A stretch of 64,000 nt of DNA, taken from assembly GCA_025149285.1 (NCBI GenBank), contig CP102274.1, positions 2,557,501-2,621,500 on the forward strand. Direction: 5' to 3'. Position 1 is the first letter of the stretch. Each line of letters begins with the position of its first letter. Below are positions 25,812-34,270 of the stretch, piece after piece. The notes below the pieces were generated by a model. That model saw only the letters and a program-made list of their open reading frames with translations, was not told the DNA's origin and searched no databases. The stretch comes from Hungatella hathewayi. Lineage in GTDB: Bacteria; Bacillota; Clostridia; Lachnospirales; Lachnospiraceae. A program made the position numbers and the translations under genes.

Positions 25812-27574
25812 ACTTCCACCTCCGCTTTCCCTGCTAACTGCGTGGAATCCTCCTCAAAATAGATAGACCACATTTTTTGATAGACTGCACAGGTTTTCAA
25901 TAATTCTTCATGAGAGCCAACAGCAGCGACGCGCCCACCATTTAAGACAACGATCTTGTCACAATTCTTAATCGTCGTTAATCTATGTGCAATAACGATG
26001 AGGGTTTTTTCTCTGCATAACTCCTGTAAAGATACCTGAATTTTATGCTGATTTTCCATATCTGTGTAAGCGGTCGCTTCATCCAGAATCAGAATCGGTG
26101 CGTTTTTCAATATGGCACGAGCAATAATGATTCTTTGGCGTTGTCCGCCAGATAGTTTTATGCCATCGTTGCCGACAATGGTATGATAGCCCTCTTGTAA
26201 AGCATCAATAAACTCCGCACATTGTGCCTGTGTTGCCGCAGCGATTACCTGTTCATCCGTTGCAGATGGATTCCCCAGCCTGATATTCTCTAAAATAGAT
26301 AAATTGAATAGAAAGGTATCCTGTGTAACATAGCTGATCCTTGTCATTAACGATGACAAGGGGAGATTTCTGTAATCGACACCGCCGATCAGAATACTCC
26401 CATCTGACACATCCCAAAATCTCGCAAGCAGATTCGCTATCGTTGTTTTTCCGGCACCAGACGGCCCAACGATGGCAACTTTTTCCTTTTCCTGAAACAC
26501 CAATGAAATGTTCTGCAATACTGTCTCTTTTTCATACGCAAAGGAAACGTTGCGAAGCTCTATTTGGTTGCTGGAAGGCACTTGGCCTTTGATATTCTCA
26601 TTTAATTCTGGTAATTCTGGCGCGGATAAAATCTCGTTAATCAAGCGTTTTCCGTTTCGTATATGATAAAAATTATCCATAAAGTCTGTAAACTTAAGCA
26701 GAGATGTACCGGTTCCCAAAGATAGTAATACTGAAAATAGAAATACGTTTCCTGACAGATGAGCCTGTGCGTACAAATAACCCCCAACGCAAAGAACGCT
26801 TACTATAATTGAGGATAAGAGCACAAATGACGGAGCGGCCGCAGCATACATTCTTCGATATAGCTTCAATGTCGAGTTTTTGTATTTTTGGATGGATTCC
26901 TCATACTTTGTGTAGGCTTCTTTTTCCTGACCAAAGATTTTGATTTCCTTATTTCCGCGGATGTATTCAATAATCCGCCCGTTCATATTCTCCAGCGCAG
27001 CATAGTAAGTATTTGCAAACTCATTCATAATCCCAATATACATCGGAAGATAGAACAGCAGCGTCAACGTGGCAGGAACTAAAACGGACAATGCCATGCG
27101 CCAATCAACCACAAACAGGAGACCGATAATTCCAGCAGGAATCAGGACATTGGAACTTATCTCCGGGATTGCGTGTGCCAAAGGATATTCCAGCCGTTCC
27201 GTTCCATCAATAAGTATATGATGAAAGTGTCCGGCCCCCTGTACCTGCATATAGCCCATAGGCATTCGCAACATTTTATCTGTTATCGCAATCCGCATCT
27301 GCTCTAATATGCGAAAAGCTGTCTTGTGGGATATTGCCGTTGAAGCGTTGTGCATCGCTAACTGCAAAATAAATGCCATAAGCATAAAGACCGCAGCAAG
27401 GAAAATTTCCCGATAAGAAAGGGGCGTCTGTATATTGACTAACAAGTGATAGGCGATGTAGTAAGGGACGAGTCCGAAAAACACACCGATCACCGCCAGC
27501 GCAATAGAGCTGATGTATGCTTTTTTGTATGGCTTTAGAAAATCTCGGAATTGTATCACGTTTTTCGTTTTCAC
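25805..27574 (-). CDS. ABC transporter, fused membrane and ATPase domains (YbtP/IrtA-like)
   Basis: Partner of the previous protein. Hydrophobic segments lie at about residues 15-300. The ATPase domain shows Walker A IVGPSGAGKTTIANLLARF, Q-loop YVTQDTFLFN, signature LSGGQRQRIIIARA and Walker B LILDEATAYTDMEN; the Glu after Walker B is present, so both subunits look hydrolytically competent. The chosen start is a GTG at 27574 with GGGGAGG eight bases upstream; the longest frame would start three codons earlier. The N-terminal siderophore-reductase domain found in mycobacterial IrtA is absent. Located between the MptD and second ABC gene in one operon. Confidence 0.88.
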   Translation of the reverse strand: MKTKNVIQFRDFLKPYKKAYISSIALAVIGVFFGLVPYYIAYHLLVNIQTPLSYREIFLAAVFMLMAFILQLAMHNASTAISHKTAFRILEQMRIAITDKMLRMPMGYMQVQGAGHFHHILIDGTERLEYPLAHAIPEISSNVLIPAGIIGLLFVVDWRMALSVLVPATLTLLFYLPMYIGIMNEFANTYYAALENMNGRIIEYIRGNKEIKIFGQEKEAYTKYEESIQKYKNSTLKLYRRMYAAAAPSFVLLSSIIVSVLCVGGYLYAQAHLSGNVFLFSVLLSLGTGTSLLKFTDFMDNFYHIRNGKRLINEILSAPELPELNENIKGQVPSSNQIELRNVSFAYEKETVLQNISLVFQEKEKVAIVGPSGAGKTTIANLLARFWDVSDGSILIGGVDYRNLPLSSLMTRISYVTQDTFLFNLSILENIRLGNPSATDEQVIAAATQAQCAEFIDALQEGYHTIVGNDGIKLSGGQRQRIIIARAILKNAPILILDEATAYTDMENQHKIQVSLQELCREKTLIVIAHRLTTIKNCDKIVVLNGGRVAAVGSHEELLKTCAVYQKMWSIYFEEDSTQLAGKAEVEVC

Positions 27575-27604
27575 AATGAACACCTCCCCTTGCGGCTATT
27601 CTTA

Positions 27605-28189
27605 TCAGTCTATGTTTTTGAAATGCCTTCTCAGAATGAGTTTCCCGACATAAACGCCAACAATACCACAGAGAATAGCTGATACGACACCAATCACCGC
27701 GAATCCACCGGTTAAATATCTTATGTAGCCATACATTTCTTCTTCCGTAACGCCCATTTCTACCCATTTATTTATTTCTCTGTCTAAAAAGAAAATGAAT
27801 GGAAAACAGCCGCCAAAGAAGTACGCAGCTTGCGTAAAACCATAGCCGATTCCAATGGATATGGTTTTGAAATTTGTCTTGGCAATTACTCCATCAGCAA
27901 TCAGGCTTGCGACAATAACGAAAGGCAGACAGGTAATACTTCCCATCCCTGTAAGCGTAAAGATTGCCACCCCCAAGCTGACAAGAAGCGTCATTGCTCC
28001 AAAACGTTGAATCTTCTTAACAACAAATAAAACAATCGTTCCCATAATGAGCGCAGTAATACTCGAAGTGAACACGTGCATAACCGGCACCATCGCAGCG
28101 GTCAACATACCTACGCCATAAATCACAGCAGCATCAATAGCAGCCAGCAAGCCGATCAGAACAAAATCACTGATTTTCCACTTATTCAT
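27605..28189 (-). CDS. MptD-family ECF-type substrate-binding membrane component
   Basis: A 194-aa membrane protein with about six hydrophobic segments (ISDFVLIGLLAAIDAAVIYG at residues 6-25, GMLTAAMVPVMHVFTSSITA, GAMTLLVSLGVAIFTLTGMG and others), the size and pattern of an energy-coupling-factor S component. It resembles the MptD family, named in Mycobacterium avium paratuberculosis where it accompanies siderophore ABC genes. AGGAGG lies eight bases before the ATG at 28189, so the longer upstream frame, which overlaps the ECF ATPase gene, is not used. Between ecfT/ecfA and the ABC pair; likely binds the transported iron complex or a related molecule. Confidence 0.82.
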   Translation of the reverse strand: MNKWKISDFVLIGLLAAIDAAVIYGVGMLTAAMVPVMHVFTSSITALIMGTIVLFVVKKIQRFGAMTLLVSLGVAIFTLTGMGSITCLPFVIVASLIADGVIAKTNFKTISIGIGYGFTQAAYFFGGCFPFIFFLDREINKWVEMGVTEEEMYGYIRYLTGGFAVIGVVSAILCGIVGVYVGKLILRRHFKNID

Positions 28190-28200
28190 TGTATGACCTC

Positions 28201-29667
28201 CTATAGTTTTTCTTTGAAAATATGTTCCAGCTCTGTTGTATCTTTCAAAGGGAAATCCCTTGTTATTTTCCCATTCTCCAAAAGGATTACACGATTGCAA
28301 ACGGACAGTATGAACTCATAATCATGCGTAATGACAATAGACGCATTCTCATTTCCGGTTATGGAATCAATCAGATCACAGACATTTTTCATGCTGCCAT
28401 AGTCCAAACCGCTGGTAGGTTCATCGAATACATTGATCCTCTTGTTCAGCAAATAGGATGCAGCAATGACTAATCGCTGTTTCTGCCCCATTGACAAGGT
28501 GGTTGGATGCTGCGATTCCAAAGCGGATAGCCCAAGTAATGACAGAATGCTATGGATACGGTTTTCTACATTAGGCGATCTCTCGTTTCCAAGAAGCAAG
28601 TCATCATAAACGTTGCACCCAAATAACTGAAAATCTACGTTCTGCATCACATAACTTGCAACTCGGTTTCTGTCGCGTGAGAAAAGTGGACTTTCCATGA
28701 AGCGAACACAACCTTGTTGCTCTTTTATTAAACCGCACAAGATTTTTCCAAGCGTAGTCTTTCCACAGCCATTTCTCCCAATTAAAGCAATCTTGTCACC
28801 TGGGTACACGGAAAAACTGACCCCCTTAAGAATGTTGGTGAATTTTTCATATCCAAAGATAAGGTTATCAAGTATCAAAAGAGGACCGCTGCCTCTTTTC
28901 GGGGCCAGGTCACATACAGTATTTTGAAAAGGATGCAGCCCACGTAATCCTTGAAGGTGTAATTCTTCATTACTTACGGCTTTCAATATCACGCCCTCAT
29001 AGATACGGGATATCTTGCCGCGTTCAAACACGATTAACCTGTCGCAAACATCTGCGAGATAGTAGAGCCGGTGTTCAATGACGATAATCGTATATCCTTT
29101 TGATTTTAATTCCGCAAGTATGGCTTTTAGCAAAGCAATGGATTGATAGTCTAAATTAGAGGACGGCTCATCCAGTAAAAGGACATCTGCATTCAGCATT
29201 AAAGTGGAAGCGATCGCCACCTTTTGCTTTTCGCCGCCGGACAACTCGGATAATTTTTTTCCGATCAGCGGAGACAGTGAAAGCATAGAAACGATGCGGT
29301 TTAGTCGCGTTTCAATTTCGCCTTTAGGAACTCCGTAATTTTCACAAGCATAGACAAGATCGGAAAGAACATCTGTCGTAAAAAACTGACTTTCAGGATT
29401 TTGAAAAACAGAAGCAACAAGTCTTGATATATCACAGATTCGCAAGGGTGTGCTCTCTTTGCCATTCAAATAAATACCGCCCTTCTTTTCACCTTCAAAA
29501 AAGCGGGGGCAGAGGCCGTTAATGCACCGAAAGATCGTTGATTTTCCGCAGCCGCTTTGTCCTGCCAGAACCACTACCTCACCTTTTCTTATGAAAAAGG
29601 AAATATTTTCTATTGTCGGTGCAGTATTATCTTTATACTGATAACTCAAATCTTTTAATCGAACCAT
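28201..29667 (-). CDS. Energy-coupling factor ATPase with two fused ABC domains
   Basis: Two nucleotide-binding domains in one chain, equivalent to EcfA plus EcfA'. First domain: Walker A AGQSGCGKSTIFRC at about residues 35-48, signature LSGGEKQKVAIAST, Walker B VLLLDEPSSNLD. Second domain: Walker A LIGRNGCGKTTLGKIL at about 293, signature LSMGQKQRLVIAAS, Walker B INVFDEPTSGLD. No membrane segments. The ATG has AAGGTGGTG upstream. It couples to the EcfT protein encoded just before it and the MptD S component just after it, giving a complete ECF-type importer module. Confidence 0.88.
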   Translation of the reverse strand: MVRLKDLSYQYKDNTAPTIENISFFIRKGEVVVLAGQSGCGKSTIFRCINGLCPRFFEGEKKGGIYLNGKESTPLRICDISRLVASVFQNPESQFFTTDVLSDLVYACENYGVPKGEIETRLNRIVSMLSLSPLIGKKLSELSGGEKQKVAIASTLMLNADVLLLDEPSSNLDYQSIALLKAILAELKSKGYTIIVIEHRLYYLADVCDRLIVFERGKISRIYEGVILKAVSNEELHLQGLRGLHPFQNTVCDLAPKRGSGPLLILDNLIFGYEKFTNILKGVSFSVYPGDKIALIGRNGCGKTTLGKILCGLIKEQQGCVRFMESPLFSRDRNRVASYVMQNVDFQLFGCNVYDDLLLGNERSPNVENRIHSILSLLGLSALESQHPTTLSMGQKQRLVIAASYLLNKRINVFDEPTSGLDYGSMKNVCDLIDSITGNENASIVITHDYEFILSVCNRVILLENGKITRDFPLKDTTELEHIFKEKL

Positions 29668-29682
29668 GAATACACCACCTTG

Positions 29683-30405
29683 TTAAAACAAATGAAGTTT
29701 TACACTCATAAGCAACATAACGAAAGCTGATGACGAAAAGACAACATCTATCCCTTTTATTCTGACATCGAAATAAGAACTTCTTTGCCCTTGATTTTCA
29801 ATTCCTTTTACAAGCGCCGCACAAGAAAGTTCCTCTGATGTTCGCAAACTGCGAAACAGCATTGGCACAATGACAAATTCAAGCATCCGAAGCGGATGAA
29901 ATAGAATTCCACGCCATGACGTATCAATTCCTTTTAATTTCATTGCCTCAATGATCATCAAGAAATCGTTTTTCATTGACGGGAAATAGCGAAGCATCAC
30001 CGTCATACTGATGATAATTCCTTTTGGTAACCGGCATCGTCCAAGCGCCGTAGTGATTTCGGAAATATTCTTTCGCTCTTTTATTGCGATTGCCAGCATG
30101 AGAAACGGAATGATCCTCTGGATAATGAAAGCTATGATTCCGATAACGGAAAGCAGGGTGCCTTGAAAGACGGAACCATTTGAATGTGTAATTGCAAAAT
30201 AGTACAAAAAGAGAACTGCAAATACAATCGTGCATCGAATCACAGTTGAGTAAAGCCCGAAAACCATTAACACCGTTCCTGCGATAACAAAAGCGATCAA
30301 TGTTACTGTTGCTTTGCCAGAAAGCAACATAAAGAGCATAATTAGAATATCTAGAAACAGAATCGTTCTGAAATCAAGATCCACAATCACTTTTTTTTCT
30401 GTCAT
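29683..30405 (-). CDS. Energy-coupling factor transmembrane protein (EcfT/CbiQ family)
   Basis: The membrane scaffold that links ECF ATPases to the S component. The 240-aa product has about five to six hydrophobic segments (residues 13-45 and 50-125 among them). The C-terminal half carries two coupling-helix motifs characteristic of EcfT: one with MEAMKLKGID-type sequence around residue 155 and the other TSEELSCAALVKGIE around 193, both of the Ala-Arg/Lys-Gly type. First gene of the minus-strand iron-transport operon; GAGAGGAGTG lies before the ATG. The divergent AraC gene shares the upstream regulatory gap. Confidence 0.85.
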   Translation of the reverse strand: MTEKKVIVDLDFRTILFLDILIMLFMLLSGKATVTLIAFVIAGTVLMVFGLYSTVIRCTIVFAVLFLYYFAITHSNGSVFQGTLLSVIGIIAFIIQRIIPFLMLAIAIKERKNISEITTALGRCRLPKGIIISMTVMLRYFPSMKNDFLMIIEAMKLKGIDTSWRGILFHPLRMLEFVIVPMLFRSLRTSEELSCAALVKGIENQGQRSSYFDVRIKGIDVVFSSSAFVMLLMSVKLHLF

Positions 30406-30434
30406 ATAAGCACTCCTCTCTCTTACTTTTGTGT

Positions 30435-30525
30435 TTCCATGAGGATACCTTTTATGCTATAATAGCAGAAGCAGTTAGCGTTGTCTAACTGCATCGGTGG
30501 CTCTTAGCCGTGAGCCGCTTTTTTT
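30435..30525 (+). promoter_or_regulatory. Divergent control region of the iron-transport cargo: -10 box, palindrome, terminator-like hairpin
   Basis: TATAAT (30458-30463) has only a weak -35 (TTCCAT at 30435-30440), as at activator-dependent promoters. Right at the predicted start of transcription is a perfect inverted repeat GCAGTTAG-N6-CTAACTGC (30471-30492), a candidate operator for the AraC or DtxR-type regulator. GGCTC (30499-30503) and GAGCC (30512-30516) followed by GCTTTTTTT form a terminator-like hairpin before araC. Confidence 0.6.
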
Positions 30526-30561
30526 AGCTCACAACATAAATTGAAATGAGGTATGCTTATT

Positions 30562-31509
30562 ATGAATAGAAGCCATCAAAGTTTTTTGGAGCAAAACGGC
30601 AGTACTCTTTTAGAAAAAGAGTCCGAGATTTGCGGATTTAAGACATATCAATTTCGTTCCTCGAACGGTTATGGGAAAACATCCATTTTTGAACTCGGAT
30701 CGCGCGCAACGATCTCGTTTTCGGATCATCTGTATTATAACGATTTTGAATATGCTGTGCTGTCTGAGGATTCTGTTGTGATACACCAGTACGATTCTAT
30801 CCTTACAGATAACCGTTTCCGTATCGGGCAAGTTCATACAGGGATGCAATATATTGAGCGTACCGCAGAAAATGAGGTGCAGCGATATATAATAAAAAAG
30901 GGAACACCGGCAAAAACAATTGGGATTCAACTCATGCCAGAGTATTACAATTATTACTTAAAGAAGGAATTTAACATCGGCTATTCCGCATTTGAAGAAA
31001 TGTTGCATTGCAATACAAGAGAAATGTGTATCCCCTCATTGTCTGCGGTCTTTCATCAGATATTAGGGTTTAGAGGTGATGACATAAGCTCCACAATTTT
31101 TTACAGGGCAAAAATAGATGAAGCGGTTTCTTTGCTTTTTCAAAATGCGAAAAGGGCAAAGAGTGGAGCTGCTATATCTAAAACAGATTACAGGTCAATT
31201 ATAAACATTGTAGAGTATATGGCGCAAAATGTAGATATTGCGCTCTCGCTGGGCGAAATGGCGGAGAGCGTTTACATGAGTCCTGCAAAATTCAAATATA
31301 CATTCCAGAGTGTGATGGGACATTCTTTTTCAGAACATTTCTTCTTGCTGCGAATGGCAAAGGCTTGTGATTTGCTTTTGAATAGCAATGAATACATTAC
31401 AGCTATAGCACAAAGCGTAGGATATAAGAATGTTGGGAGTTTTTCCACGCAATTTAAGCGTTACGCAGGGATTCTTCCATCTGAATATCGAGCGACAAAG
31501 GTCAGGTAA
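30562..31509 (+). CDS. AraC-family transcriptional regulator (YbtA-like)
   Basis: The 315-aa protein has a long N-terminal ligand-type domain and a C-terminal pair of helix-turn-helices: LSLGEMAESVYMSPAKFKYT (about residues 233-252) and ITAIAQSVGYKNVGSFSTQF (about 277-296). It is divergent from the iron-transport operon. In yersiniabactin-type loci an AraC regulator, YbtA, activates transport genes when the siderophore enters the cell; the layout suggests an equivalent role here, by inference. ATG 30562 is preferred because ATGAGG lies 10 bases upstream; an ATG three codons earlier is too close to that site. Confidence 0.88.
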   Translation: MNRSHQSFLEQNGSTLLEKESEICGFKTYQFRSSNGYGKTSIFELGSRATISFSDHLYYNDFEYAVLSEDSVVIHQYDSILTDNRFRIGQVHTGMQYIERTAENEVQRYIIKKGTPAKTIGIQLMPEYYNYYLKKEFNIGYSAFEEMLHCNTREMCIPSLSAVFHQILGFRGDDISSTIFYRAKIDEAVSLLFQNAKRAKSGAAISKTDYRSIINIVEYMAQNVDIALSLGEMAESVYMSPAKFKYTFQSVMGHSFSEHFFLLRMAKACDLLLNSNEYITAIAQSVGYKNVGSFSTQFKRYAGILPSEYRATKVR

Positions 31510-31611
31510 ACGGAATACCGAAAAGAATTGCGCTTGATTCACTTTGCCGGACTGTAGATAGTGCTGACCACGTCCTTGCCATTCCATAGCGTTATACGGG
31601 AGGTGATTAGC

Positions 31612-31971
31612 TTGAATTGTAACCATCAAAGATACGACTTCAAACCTTTCGGGCAGGCCATCAAATCCACAAGGGAAAAGAAAGGTTTAACGCGAAAAGA
31701 ACTTGCGGCGCAGATACGCATTTCTCCCCGCTACATAGCCTCTATTGAAAACAGCGGGCAAACCCCCAGCCTGCAAGTTTTCTATCGTTTCGTCACTTGT
31801 TTAGATATGTCCGTCGATCAATTCTTTTTCCCGGAGAAGGTCATCGCAAAGACCACCCAGCGGCGGCAACTCGACACGCTCCTTGACAACATCAGCGAAA
31901 ACGGCCTGCGGATCATCACCGCCGTTGCTAAAGAAATCGCAGATACCGAACAGAAAAACTCCTTGAAATAA
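31612..31971 (+). CDS. XRE-family HTH regulator of ICE backbone
   Basis: A 119-aa protein with a Cro/CI-type helix-turn-helix: FGQAIKSTREKKGLTRKELA and ISPRYIASIENSGQTPSL within residues 10-50, then a C-terminal region with LDTLLDNISENGLRIITAVA. Such genes stand next to the mobilisation genes in Tn1549-type ICEs. The start is a TTG at 31612 with GGGAGGTGA five bases upstream; the longer frame lacks a site. Probably controls the mob region downstream. Confidence 0.85.
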   Translation: MNCNHQRYDFKPFGQAIKSTREKKGLTRKELAAQIRISPRYIASIENSGQTPSLQVFYRFVTCLDMSVDQFFFPEKVIAKTTQRRQLDTLLDNISENGLRIITAVAKEIADTEQKNSLK

Positions 31972-32044
31972 GCAATTTTGTTCTCCGTTCTTTTGGCAAA
32001 TTCAACTTTCCGTTGTAGTAAGGGATAGAGGATAAAACTTTCGT

Positions 32045-32120
32045 AGCAAGCATAGGAAGTGTGTACCCACTTCCGTATTTTGTCCTACAAAATGGCTTGT
32101 TGGGAAGTGTCCCAAACCCT
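32045..32120 (+). other. oriT-like site, copy A (upstream of mobC)
   Basis: Two hairpins upstream of mobC and the relaxase gene: GGAAGTG-TGTACC-CACTTCC within 32054-32074 and TTGGGA-AGTG-TCCCAA at 32100-32115. The first 33 bases (32045-32077) recur exactly, in inverted orientation, at 39856-39888. Position next to mobC/relaxase and the hairpin structure fit an origin of transfer. Confidence 0.7.
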
Positions 32121-32144
32121 CGATACGAAAGGAGCGACAAGCGC

Positions 32145-32474
32145 ATGAGTGGCAGAAAACGGACGGTACAAATCAAATTCTATGTAACAGAGGAAGAAAA
32201 GAATTTGATTGAGGAAAAAATGAAGCTGATACCTACCCGGAATATGACGGCATATCTGCGGAAAATAGCGATTGACGGGTATGTTATCCAAGTAGACCAT
32301 ACGGACATAAAGGCAATGACCGCAGAGATACAGAAAATCGGTGTCAATGTCAATCAGATCGCAAAGCGTGTAAACAGTGCCGGCAGCGTCTATCAAGAGG
32401 ACATAGAGGAAATAAAGGGGGTGCTTGCGGAAATATGGCGGTTACAAAGATTAAGCCTATTAAAAGCACGTTGA
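32145..32474 (+). CDS. mobC: Relaxosome accessory protein MobC
   Basis: A 109-aa DNA-binding accessory protein that helps the relaxase open the origin of transfer. The N-terminus (SGRKRTVQIKFYVTEEEKNL) is a ribbon-helix-helix-type segment, then MTAYLRKIAIDGYVIQ, and the C-terminus carries the MobC motif IQKIGVNVNQIAKRVN (about residues 65-80). ATG 32145 follows AAAGGAG; the longer frame would run through the oriT hairpins. It overlaps the relaxase gene by 40 bp, so the two are translated together. Confidence 0.92.
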   Translation: MSGRKRTVQIKFYVTEEEKNLIEEKMKLIPTRNMTAYLRKIAIDGYVIQVDHTDIKAMTAEIQKIGVNVNQIAKRVNSAGSVYQEDIEEIKGVLAEIWRLQRLSLLKAR

Positions 32475-33784
32475 GCAAAGCCCTTGACTATATCCAAAAC
32501 CCGGATAAGACGGACGGAAAAATGCTTGTGTCCTCGTTCGGGTGCAGCTATGAAACGGCAGACATTGAATTTGAATTTACCATAGCGCAGGCGTTGGATA
32601 AGGGGAATAACTTAGCCCACCATTTGATACAGTCCTTTGAGCCGGGAGAAGTGGACTATGAGAAAGCCCACGAAATCGGACGGCAGCTTGCCGACGCAGT
32701 AACAAAGGGACAGCATGAGTATGTTTTGACAACACACATAGACAAGGGACACGTCCATAATCACATCATTTTCTGTGCCGTAAACTTTGTAGATCACCAC
32801 AAGTACAATTCCAATAAGCGCAGCTATTACGGCATACGAAACATCAGCGACAGGCTGTGTCGGGAAAATGGATTGTCCGTTGTTGTTCCGGGCAAAGGAA
32901 ACAAGGGAAAAAGCTATGCGGAATACCAGGCGGAAAAGACCGGGACAAGTTGGAAAGGCAAGTTAAAAATCGCCGTGGACGCACTCATTTCTCAAGTGTC
33001 CGATTTTGAAGAATTGCTATCACGATTGCAGGCTATGGGCTATGAGATAAAACCGGGAAAATATGTGTCATGCCGCGCTCCGGGACAGGAACGCTTTACA
33101 AGGCTTAAAACCCTCGGTGCAGATTATATAGAGGAAGCCTTGCGGGAACGTATCAAGGGAACATGTACCCGTACTGTCAAAGCTCCAAAGCCGCAGCGCA
33201 GCGGTATCAATCTGTTGATTGATATTCAAAATTGTATCAAGGCACAGGAAAGCAAAGGCTATGAGCAATGGGCGAAAATCCATAATCTGAAACAGGCTGC
33301 AAAGACACTGAATTTCCTCACCGAACACAAGATTGAGCAGTATGCAGATTTGACCGCCAAAATCTCGGAAATTGCGGCTGCAAGTGAACAGGCAGCGGAC
33401 AGCTTAAAGGCAACCGAAAAACGGCTTGCTGATATGGCGGTGCTGATTAAGAATGTCACTACCTATCAGAAAACAAAGCCCGCCTATGACGCATACCGCA
33501 AAGCTAAGAATAAAGACAGATACCGGACAGACCATGAACGGGCAATAATCCTCCATGAAGCGGCGGCAAAGGCACTCCAAACGGCAGGCATAAAGAAGCT
33601 ACCGAACCTTACTTCGCTGCAAGCAGAATATGAACAGCTCCAAGCACAGAAAGAAACTCTGTATGCGGACTATGGGAAGCTGAAAAAGCAAGTCAAGGAA
33701 TATGATGTTATCAAGCTCAATATTGACAGCATTTTGCGGAAAGAAAAAGAATTGGAAGAAGAACTAATAAAGGTAGAACGTTAA
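32435..33784 (+). CDS. MobP-type relaxase (MobA/VirD2 family)
   Basis: Nicks oriT and pilots the transferred strand. The N-terminal relaxase domain has the presumed nucleophile Tyr in SKALDYIQNPDKTDG (about residues 14-28), and the metal-binding motif HIDKGHVHNHIIFCAVNF at about 101-118, with all three histidines. The remainder (about 260-449) is helical and Gln/Ala/Lys-rich, with coiled-coil character. 449 aa matches Tn1549-type relaxases. It starts inside the end of mobC. Downstream backbone genes are on the opposite strand. Confidence 0.93.
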   Translation: MAVTKIKPIKSTLSKALDYIQNPDKTDGKMLVSSFGCSYETADIEFEFTIAQALDKGNNLAHHLIQSFEPGEVDYEKAHEIGRQLADAVTKGQHEYVLTTHIDKGHVHNHIIFCAVNFVDHHKYNSNKRSYYGIRNISDRLCRENGLSVVVPGKGNKGKSYAEYQAEKTGTSWKGKLKIAVDALISQVSDFEELLSRLQAMGYEIKPGKYVSCRAPGQERFTRLKTLGADYIEEALRERIKGTCTRTVKAPKPQRSGINLLIDIQNCIKAQESKGYEQWAKIHNLKQAAKTLNFLTEHKIEQYADLTAKISEIAAASEQAADSLKATEKRLADMAVLIKNVTTYQKTKPAYDAYRKAKNKDRYRTDHERAIILHEAAAKALQTAGIKKLPNLTSLQAEYEQLQAQKETLYADYGKLKKQVKEYDVIKLNIDSILRKEKELEEELIKVER

Positions 33785-33795
33785 ATATTGTACTA

Positions 33796-33823
33796 TCGAC
33801 AAAATTGGAAAATTTGATATAAT
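33796..33823 (+). promoter_or_regulatory. Promoter of the AT-rich two-gene cassette
   Basis: TCGACA (33796-33801), 16 bp, TATAAT (33818-33823), directly after the relaxase stop. It suggests the cassette is expressed independently of transfer genes. Confidence 0.65.
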
Positions 33824-33867
33824 ATTTGTGTTATATATTTTTATTTTACAATGTAGGGGGTGTGGAC

Positions 33868-34266
33868 GTGGCAGTTCAAGTAAATATCGACGATAACAAA
33901 ATTGATAATTTTTCCGACGGCGCACAAACTACTTTGAAAAAGCAAATGGAAAAATACGCCGATGATATTATAAAAGAAGCCAATTTGATAGAAGAAGCTA
34001 TTAGAGAAGACGGAGCAAATACAGAAATTACAAGTAATATAGTTTTACAGGCTGTTAGAAAGAATAAAAGTAATCCGAGTAAAAAACCTAGTCGGTTTTT
34101 ACTTATTACAAAAATTATATCTTCGTTTTCTCTTTTGATAACAGGTTTTTTATTCGATTCTTCGGGTTATCAAAATAATGTTTTGAAGTTAATCGCATTT
34201 GTTGTATGTTTAATAGTTGCTTCGGTATCAACAGTGTTACAATTCGTGTTTGAGGAAAGGGAGTGA
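33868..34266 (+). CDS. Small membrane protein of cargo cassette, function unknown
   Basis: I do not recognise this 132-aa protein. Residues 1-70 are soluble, charged and helical (DDIIKEANLIEEAIREDG); two hydrophobic segments follow at about 78-95 and 104-128, and the C-terminus ends in a short charged tail. The GTG at 33868 has AGGGGG seven bases upstream. The gene is far more AT-rich than the relaxase before it, and its stop is five bases from the next start, so the two form one transcript. The context suggests a recently acquired cassette. Confidence 0.6.
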   Translation: MAVQVNIDDNKIDNFSDGAQTTLKKQMEKYADDIIKEANLIEEAIREDGANTEITSNIVLQAVRKNKSNPSKKPSRFLLITKIISSFSLLITGFLFDSSGYQNNVLKLIAFVVCLIVASVSTVLQFVFEERE

Positions 34267-34270
34267 TTGT

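Noticed and set aside
27276..27767. Minus-strand frame spanning the junction of the MptD and ABC genes
   Set aside because: It overlaps two well supported genes in another frame and its translation has no hydrophobic or motif structure of its own.
32061..32144. N-terminal extension of MobC through the oriT-like hairpins
   Set aside because: The upstream frame translates the inverted repeats, whereas ATG 32145 has AAAGGAG at normal distance.
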